Below are positions 1-3,675 of a DNA stretch of 5,340 nucleotides, piece by piece (position 1 is the stretch's first letter; each line of letters starts with the position of its first letter). Made by a program: the position numbers and the translations under genes. Below the pieces are notes generated by a model. It saw only the letters and a program-made list of their open reading frames with translations. It did not search any database and was not told the origin of the DNA. The DNA is taken from assembly GCA_003151295.1 (NCBI GenBank), contig PLXD01000297.1, positions 1 through 5,340 of the forward strand, written 5' to 3'. This stretch comes from Chitinophagaceae bacterium (GTDB lineage Bacteria; Bacteroidota; Bacteroidia; Chitinophagales; Chitinophagaceae).

Positions 1-584
1 CCAATATCAAAATGGCTTTCAACGATTTTTTTATCAAGCATATCATCATCAAAAGGGATGGCGGCTACCTGGTGGTCAGCGAGTCCCTGTACACCAGCTC
101 GCGCGGAAGCATGTTCAACCGCTGGGATTATATGAACAGCCCCATGGGCCCCGGAGGCTACTATTATTCCCCCTATTACAGTCCCTTTTATAACCCATGG
201 AACCGGGGCTATATGGGAAATGCCGTACGCTACCATGCGGAAAATATCATGATCCTGTCTTTCGACAAGGAAGGCAACATGGAATGGAGCAATATAGTGC
301 CCAAGAGCCAGTTCGACGACGACTCTGAGAACCAGATCTCTCACCAGCTCATGAATACCGGCGGGGAGCTTCATTTCCTGTACAATCAATACGAGAAGAG
401 GAACCTCCTGCTGAACGACCAGAGCATCGCCCCCGACGGGAAGCTCACCCGTTACCCCACGCTGCGGAACCTGGATAAGGGATATGATTTCATGCCCCGT
501 TATGGCAAGCAGGTCAGCAGCACCCAGACCATTATACCCTGCATGTACAGGAATTACCTTTGCTTTGCAAAAATCGATTTTTAA
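1..584 (+). CDS. C-terminal part of a large protein of unknown function (5' end outside window)
   Basis: The reading frame is open from position 3 (Asn-Ile-Lys before the first visible Met at 12) to TAA at 582-584, so the Met at 12 is almost certainly internal and about 193 residues of C-terminus are seen. I recognise no catalytic motif. The sequence has the feel of a beta-rich repeat protein: a segment reading ILSFDKEGNMEWSN (a strand, an Asp/Gly turn, then a Trp) is the kind of blade found in the beta-propeller-like secreted hypothetical proteins common in Chitinophagaceae. It is followed by a polar acidic stretch and a second strand-rich part ending in CFAKIDF. Roughly 47-71 residues into the visible part lies a low-complexity loop rich in Tyr, Pro, Gly and Asn. 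No membrane segment is visible. The real start, any signal peptide and the domain count lie upstream. Coding is well supported by length, codon character and the stop being followed by an AT-rich gap; function is unknown. Confidence 0.8.
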   Translation, partial: NIKMAFNDFFIKHIIIKRDGGYLVVSESLYTSSRGSMFNRWDYMNSPMGPGGYYYSPYYSPFYNPWNRGYMGNAVRYHAENIMILSFDKEGNMEWSNIVPKSQFDDDSENQISHQLMNTGGELHFLYNQYEKRNLLLNDQSIAPDGKLTRYPTLRNLDKGYDFMPRYGKQVSSTQTIIPCMYRNYLCFAKIDF

Positions 585-617
585 GGCCGGCCTTAAAGTC
601 GATTAAGACTATTTTTG
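572..617 (+). terminator. Palindrome over the stop codon, possible terminator
   Basis: Arms 572-588 and 589-604 are reverse complements apart from one mismatch and one bulge. The centre is the 8-nt palindrome GGCCGGCC (585-592), giving a stem of about 14 pairs with a 4-nt loop. Five T residues follow at 612-616. The left arm includes the TAA stop of the upstream gene. Stem plus T-run fits an intrinsic terminator, but 7 nt separate the stem from the T-run, so this is moderate support only. A weaker 4-bp hairpin (641-653) running into seven T residues (652-658) could do the same job. TATTTTTG at 610-617 also matches the Bacteroidota -7 box TAnnTTTG, with no clear -33 partner. Confidence 0.45.
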
Positions 618-690
618 AGATTGACTTTATAACAACTGTTAAGCATCTGGCTTTTTTTAAGACAACTGACTTTAAGACAATTGATTTTTT
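604..690. repeat. Degenerate 15-nt tandem repeats in the gap before the membrane protein gene
   Basis: Two adjacent 15-nt copies are clear: aagacaactgacttt (659-673) and aagacaattgatttt (674-688), 13 of 15 identical. More degenerate relatives can be seen upstream (for example around 604-628 and 642-658), so the whole gap may be a decayed array of a unit resembling GACAACTGACTTTAA. No hairpin is formed by the unit itself. It could be slippage debris or an array of binding sites just upstream of the GTG start at 705; nothing in the sequence decides between them. Confidence 0.6.
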
Positions 691-704
691 AAAACTCTTC
701 GCTG

Positions 705-1685
705 GTGGTTGGTATTTTTAAACAGAAGAACCCGGCAAACGCCCTGCGTTTGCTGGTCTATGCCCTGATATTGAAGTTTTCCCTCTTCCTGCATCCCATC
801 GCCCCGGTGCTTCACCCGGAGGATAATTACCTGTACAAGCTGATCCTCCATGCGCTGGACTCGTTTTTTCATGGCGCCCCCATCTGTTATTCGATCCTTA
901 GTTTCCTGATCCTGTTCACACAGGCGACCCTGTTCAACCGCATCTGCAACCACAATAAAATACTGCCCAAGGCCACTTACCTCCCCGGCATGTCCTATAT
1001 CCTTATCACCTCCCTGCTCCGGGACTGGAATGATTTCTCCGCACCCCTGCTCATTAATTCCATCATGATCTGGATCTGGTACCGGATGATAGAACTCTAT
1101 AACAGCCCGCGGCCGGGGTCGGCCATTTTTAATATCGGGGTCTTCACGGGCATCATCTCCCTGCTGTATCTGCCGGCCATGATCTTCCTGCTGATGGTCC
1201 TTTTCGCCCTCGTGATCATGCGGCCCTTCCGGATCCGGGAATGGCTGATGGGCATGCTGGGCTTTACTTCCCCCTATTATTTCCTCTTCATCGTGCTGTA
1301 CCTGTCCAACCATTGGAGCTGGAAAGAGATGCTGCCCCGGATCATGCTGACCATGCCGGGGATGCCTTCTTCCATCTGGATCACCCTGGGCATCGCCCTG
1401 CTCGTCATCCCCTTTATAATCGGGGGGTATTTTGTCCAGCTCAACCTGAGCAAAATGCTTATACAGATCCGTAAAAGCTGGAGCCTGCTGCTGTTGTTCC
1501 TGCTGGTGGCCGTGATCATCATCCTGATCAACCGTGCCAATTCCTATGAGAACTGGATCGTGACCGCCGTCCCTTTTGCCGCTTTTCATGCCGCGGCGTA
1601 CTATTATCCCACCAAAAAAGCCCTGCCGCAGATACTGCACTGGCTGAGCTTTGCGTATGTGATTGTGGTGAACTATATCCTGTGA
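705..1685 (+). CDS. Polytopic inner-membrane protein, DUF6427-like
   Basis: This is a 326-residue, very hydrophobic protein with about nine or ten predicted membrane segments, roughly at residues 13-35, 56-80, 92-104, 112-132, 143-172, 183-200, 225-246, 258-276, 283-300 and 306-325. The N-terminus MVGIFKQKNPAN and the internal segment MRPFRIREWLMGMLGFTSPYYF resemble the conserved parts of the DUF6427 family, membrane proteins of unknown function widespread in Bacteroidota; this assignment is from memory and not searched. The start is GTG at 705: an in-frame stop lies at 690-692, and the first in-frame ATG falls only near residue 96, which would remove three membrane segments. Both gaps flanking the gene are non-coding and repeat-rich, so it looks monocistronic. 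No catalytic motif is recognised. Coding is near certain, the family assignment moderate, and no function is proposed. Confidence 0.85.
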   Translation: MVGIFKQKNPANALRLLVYALILKFSLFLHPIAPVLHPEDNYLYKLILHALDSFFHGAPICYSILSFLILFTQATLFNRICNHNKILPKATYLPGMSYILITSLLRDWNDFSAPLLINSIMIWIWYRMIELYNSPRPGSAIFNIGVFTGIISLLYLPAMIFLLMVLFALVIMRPFRIREWLMGMLGFTSPYYFLFIVLYLSNHWSWKEMLPRIMLTMPGMPSSIWITLGIALLVIPFIIGGYFVQLNLSKMLIQIRKSWSLLLLFLLVAVIIILINRANSYENWIVTAVPFAAFHAAAYYYPTKKALPQILHWLSFAYVIVVNYIL

Positions 1686-1688
1686 TGT

Positions 1689-1724
1689 TAAGACACTGTT
1701 ATGTTTAGAGATACTGTTATGTTT
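1689..1724. repeat. Short tandem duplication, 18-nt period
   Basis: The 12-mer actgttatgttt occurs at 1695-1706 and again at 1713-1724, identical, with similar AGA-containing leaders before each copy. It starts a few bases after the stop codon of the membrane protein gene. The role is unknown. Confidence 0.65.
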
Positions 1725-1744
1725 TACACACGTTTTGGCTATTG

Positions 1745-1827
1745 CGCAACGCCGCTGGTCCTCGACCCATCCGCTATCCTGATTCGAGGGCGGGATGGTA
1801 TGGGATGGGTACTGCGGAGGTGCCTTA
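1745..1827 (+). repeat. Left arm of the inverted-arm element
   Basis: This 83-nt arm begins CGCAACGCCGCTGG and ends TGCGGAGGTGCCTTA. It is the reverse complement of the right arm with two mismatches in its 56 conserved positions. It lies 59 nt after the stop codon of the membrane protein gene. Confidence 0.8.
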
Positions 1828-1958
1828 TGCATCAATAGCATCACGTGTGCAAGACATTAAGTAAGTTCTTAGGAACCCGTTAAGTCGTTGAATTGTGCTA
1901 CAGCATGCTGCTATTGGAGCAGCCCTATCTGTATCTTACCCCTGGTAGTGTATCGCAG

Positions 1959-2041
1959 TAAGCCACCTCCGCAGTACCCATCCCTCACCCTCTCGAAACA
2001 AAACCACTATTGCGGATGGGTCGAGGACCAGTGGCGTTGCG
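1959..2041 (-). repeat. Right arm of the inverted-arm element
   Basis: This 83-nt arm begins TAAGCCACCTCCGCAG and ends AGTGGCGTTGCG. It has exactly the same length as the left arm despite a diverged 27-nt middle, which suggests that spacing within the arm matters. It ends 107 nt before the purQ promoter box. Confidence 0.8.
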
Positions 2042-2058
2042 ATATACTATCAGGGGGC

Positions 2059-2094
2059 AATCCACTTCCATGGGAACAATCGACTTCCAAGGGA
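2059..2094. repeat. Short tandem duplication, 19-nt period
   Basis: aatccacttccatggga (2059-2075) and aatcgacttccaaggga (2078-2094) match at 15 of 17 positions. The copies sit between the inverted-arm element and the purQ promoter. They could be a duplicated operator or simple slippage. Confidence 0.6.
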
Positions 2095-2123
2095 GCCATC
2101 CTCCATTTTAACAGAAACTACTT

Positions 2124-2140
2124 ATCCCGGAAATCGGGAT
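2124..2140 (+). terminator. Hairpin abutting the purQ promoter
   Basis: ATCCCG (2124-2129) pairs perfectly with CGGGAT (2135-2140) around a 5-nt loop, followed by only three T residues before TGTAAATTTG. It may be a weak terminator that insulates purQ from upstream transcription. It also occupies the place where a -33 element would lie, so a role as a regulatory site is possible. Confidence 0.45.
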
Positions 2141-2147
2141 TTTGGTG

Positions 2148-2155
2148 TAAATTTG
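2148..2155 (+). promoter_or_regulatory. Bacteroidota-type -7 promoter box of purQ
   Basis: TAAATTTG is a perfect match to the TAnnTTTG consensus used by the primary sigma factor of Bacteroidota. It ends 21 nt before the purQ ATG, so the leader would be only about 15 nt. No good -33 TTTG/TTG element is found 17-23 nt upstream, where the hairpin at 2124-2140 lies instead. Confidence 0.6.
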
Positions 2156-2176
2156 CAGCTCAAACAACTAGTGTCT

Positions 2177-2887
2177 ATGAAGTTCGGAGTCGTCGTTTTC
2201 CCCGGTTCCAATTGCGATCGAGATATGCAGAACGCCCTGCAATACGATCTGGACCAGGAAGTCATTATGTTATGGCATAAGGATACGGATCTCAGTGCCT
2301 TCAATACGGAAGATTGTATCGTATTACCCGGGGGCTTCTCCTACGGAGACTATCTCCGTTGCGGGGCTATCGCCCGTTTCAGCCCCCTGATGCAGAGCGT
2401 CATCGAATTTGCAGGCAGGGGCGGGAAAGTGCTGGGGGTATGCAACGGGTTCCAGATCCTTTGCGAGTCCCATCTTCTGCCCGGTGTCCTCCTGCGGAAT
2501 GCCAATCAGCAGTTTATCAGTAAGAATATTTACCTGCGCGGCATGGGTGATGCCGGCAAGGCTTTGAAGATACCCATCGCGCACGGGGAAGGAAGCTACT
2601 ATACGGATGAAAAGACGCTCGATGCACTGGAGGGGAATGGGCAGGTGCTCTACCGCTATTGCGACGAAGCAGGTAATATTACGGCAGCCGCCAATCCCAA
2701 CGGCTCCCTGCACAATATCGCGGGCATTTGCAATGCATCCCGGAACGTCTTCGGCATGATGCCCCATCCCGAAAGAGCCTCTTCGGAAGTGCTGGGTAAT
2801 ACCGACGGAAAATTGATCCTGCAGGCTCTTTTTATCCACCGCGAGCAAGAGGCTACCCCCCGAAAAGCGGCATTGGTCAATATTTAG
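2177..2887 (+). CDS. purQ: Phosphoribosylformylglycinamidine synthase subunit PurQ (glutaminase)
   Basis: PurQ is the class I glutamine amidotransferase subunit of FGAM synthase, step four of de novo purine synthesis. It releases ammonia from glutamine and passes it to PurL, with PurS as the bridging subunit, in the cytoplasm. The 236 residues are close to the usual length of about 227. The family signatures are all present: FPGSNCDRD (8-16), LPGGFSYGDYLRCGAIAR (50-67), nucleophile Cys89 in GVCNGFQIL, and the His197/Glu199 pair in MMPHPERA. ATG at 2177 is chosen because it starts the conserved MKFGVVVFPGSN. An in-frame TTG at 2153 would add eight residues but lies inside the promoter box. No Shine-Dalgarno sequence is seen, as is usual in this phylum. 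The last 15 or so residues look like a variable tail. purS and purL are not adjacent. A separate PurQ implies the three-subunit PurQ/PurS/small-PurL type rather than a single long PurL with its own glutaminase domain. Confidence 0.96.
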   Translation: MKFGVVVFPGSNCDRDMQNALQYDLDQEVIMLWHKDTDLSAFNTEDCIVLPGGFSYGDYLRCGAIARFSPLMQSVIEFAGRGGKVLGVCNGFQILCESHLLPGVLLRNANQQFISKNIYLRGMGDAGKALKIPIAHGEGSYYTDEKTLDALEGNGQVLYRYCDEAGNITAAANPNGSLHNIAGICNASRNVFGMMPHPERASSEVLGNTDGKLILQALFIHREQEATPRKAALVNI

Positions 2888-2951
2888 ATTTTTTTTGCCA
2901 TTTCAGGGCTGAACTTTGGGCCTTCCTGAACGTATTTACTATAAATTACAG

Positions 2952-3010
2952 ATAGTCTATACTCATTTTTAGAATAGCCTATACTCATATTGTGAATAGT
3001 CTATACTCAT
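2952..3010. repeat. Three 15-nt repeats at exact 22-nt period upstream of the DsbD-alpha-like gene
   Basis: atagtctatactcat occurs at 2952-2966 and 2996-3010, identical, and as atagcctatactcat at 2974-2988. The starts are exactly 22 nt apart, about two helical turns, and the spacers (tttttaga, attgtga) are unrelated in sequence. A doubtful fourth copy lies near 2932-2943. The array ends 28 nt before the ATG at 3039. Conserved cores with diverged spacers on one face of the helix suggest an operator array; simple slippage is the alternative. No TAnnTTTG box was found in this gap, the nearest being GAACTTTG at 2911-2918. Confidence 0.7.
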
Positions 3011-3038
3011 ACGAAAAAACCAGGATAGCAGTTAAACC

Positions 3039-3497
3039 ATGAAAAAAATACTCTTACTTGCGGGGCTCTTAACAGGCGCTGGCAGCGTTTTAATGGCCCA
3101 ATCCAGCAAACAGGTCGCCTGGACCTATTCCGCCAAAAAAATTGCCGACAAGACCTATGAGGTTCATATGACCGCCACCATCGGGGGCGATTACCACCTC
3201 TATGCCCAGGATGCGGGGGGCGATGGTCCCATCGCGACAAGCTTCACCTTTGTAAAGAACCCCCTGTTCACGCTGGACGGGAATGTAAAGGAAACGGGCA
3301 AACTGATCAAAAAATTCGAGAGCGCCTGGAATCATGATGTAAAATTCTACGAGAAGACGGTGGACTTCGTACAGATCGTGAAACTGAAAGGCAATCTGCA
3401 GACCAACCTCGCCGGCAAGGTCGAATTCATGGTCTGCAATGACCGGCAGTGCCTTCCACCTGCCGATGTGGATATAAAGGTGAATGTCGGCGGATAA
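3039..3497 (+). CDS. Secreted single-domain DsbD N-terminal (alpha) domain protein
   Basis: The 152-residue protein begins with a signal peptide (MKK, hydrophobic core 4-18, likely cleavage after Ala20 or Gln21 in LMAQSS), so it acts in the periplasm. The mature part, about residues 25-150, resembles the immunoglobulin-like N-terminal domain of DsbD (Pfam name: disulfide bond corrector protein DsbC, PF11412). The key motif is MVCNDRQCLPP (131-141), with Cys133 and Cys138 as the expected redox pair. In E. coli DsbD the equivalent cysteines (103 and 109) take electrons from the C-terminal thioredoxin domain and pass them to partner oxidoreductases. A free-standing copy directly upstream of a DsbD gene suggests a diffusible electron carrier or substrate of that DsbD. 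It is separated from dsbD by a terminator, so the two may be transcribed separately. ATG at 3039 is fixed by the signal peptide; no Shine-Dalgarno sequence is seen. The domain is fairly sure; the partner relation is inferred. Confidence 0.88.
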   Translation: MKKILLLAGLLTGAGSVLMAQSSKQVAWTYSAKKIADKTYEVHMTATIGGDYHLYAQDAGGDGPIATSFTFVKNPLFTLDGNVKETGKLIKKFESAWNHDVKFYEKTVDFVQIVKLKGNLQTNLAGKVEFMVCNDRQCLPPADVDIKVNVGG

Positions 3498-3552
3498 CGG
3501 AGTGAAACGAACGTTAGGGATGTTATCGAGCGATAGCTACTAAATACATTTA
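3498..3552 (+). other. Non-coding segment between stop codon and terminator
   Basis: The segment contains small inverted repeats: gataac (3493-3498, overlapping the stop) with gttatc (3522-3527), and aacg/cgtt (3506-3509 with 3512-3515). The 9-mer cgaacgtta (3508-3516) recurs at 3604-3612. No gene is visible; the segment is probably 3' untranslated RNA. Confidence 0.4.
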
Positions 3553-3590
3553 AAACGGGTTCTTTGCGGTGAGAACTCGTTTCTTTTTTA
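3553..3590 (+). terminator. Intrinsic terminator after the DsbD-alpha-like gene
   Basis: AAACGGGTTCT (3553-3563) pairs with AGAACTCGTTT (3572-3582) over 11 positions, ten Watson-Crick and one G-U, with an 8-nt loop. It is followed by C and six T residues (3584-3589). The A-rich left flank would also pair with the T-run, so it may work in both directions. This is the strongest terminator in the window. Confidence 0.85.
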
Positions 3591-3630
3591 GCACACAGGC
3601 TTTCGAACGTTACAGATTTTTCGTACCGTT

Positions 3631-3644
3631 TATGTTTCAGTTTG
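3631..3644 (+). promoter_or_regulatory. Possible -7 box region for dsbD
   Basis: Two overlapping 7-of-8 matches to TAnnTTTG lie after the terminator: TATGTTTC (3631-3638) and TCAGTTTG (3637-3644), 37 and 31 nt before the ATG at 3676. Neither has a clear -33 partner. A promoter is expected here because of the terminator just upstream, but this placement is weak. Confidence 0.3.
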
Positions 3645-3675
3645 TATCCATTTTACAAAGGTTAATACTCAGTTT

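Larger units (their letters stand above)
1745..2041. repeat. Inverted-arm element of 297 bp (MITE-like or paired REP-like)
   Basis: Two 83-nt arms in inverted orientation (1745-1827 and 1959-2041) flank a 131-nt centre. The outer 30 nt of the arms match at 29 of 30 positions and the inner 26 nt at 25 of 26; the middle 27 nt have diverged. Within each arm ACCCATCC pairs with GGATGGGT (1765-1772 with 1803-1810, and 1976-1983 with 2014-2021), so each arm could also fold on its own. The structure fits a non-autonomous inverted-repeat element or two REP-like units in opposite orientation. No transposase, and no clear target-site duplication, is visible. The centre holds the 10-bp palindrome cagcatgctg (1901-1910) and a 6-bp stem with 5-nt loop (1907-1923). 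The arms translate on both strands into similar peptides (PPQYPS...GWVEDQ), a pattern I associate with spurious ORFs in Chitinophagaceae genomes; that is recollection, not a search. Confidence 0.8.

Noticed and set aside
672..1844. Long reverse-strand open frame (390 codons)
   Set aside because: It is antisense to the membrane protein gene and its translation is low-complexity (His, Gln, Asp, Gly runs), typical of a shadow frame. Its N-terminal part is translated from the left inverted arm.
1828..1958. tRNA or known small RNA in the centre of the inverted-arm element
   Set aside because: Only short palindromes are present; no cloverleaf, T-loop or known RNA motif could be found.
1689..2094. 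CRISPR array
   Set aside because: The repeats are two-copy, short and not separated by uniform unique spacers, and the large repeat is inverted; no cas gene is present.
2153..2176. Upstream TTG start giving PurQ eight extra residues
   Set aside because: The TTG is part of the TAAATTTG promoter box and the family N-terminus begins at the ATG at 2177.
1888..2280. Forward open frame of 130 codons overlapping the start of purQ
   Set aside because: It reads through the right inverted arm, the purQ promoter and purQ in another frame. Its PPQYPS...GWVEDQ similarity to the reverse-strand frame at 672-1844 comes from the inverted DNA repeat, not from protein homology.
2885..2928. Terminator after purQ (run of eight T residues, then a GGC/GCC-containing stretch)
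   Set aside because: No stem precedes the T-run, and the possible stem after it is short, interrupted and lacks a T tail.
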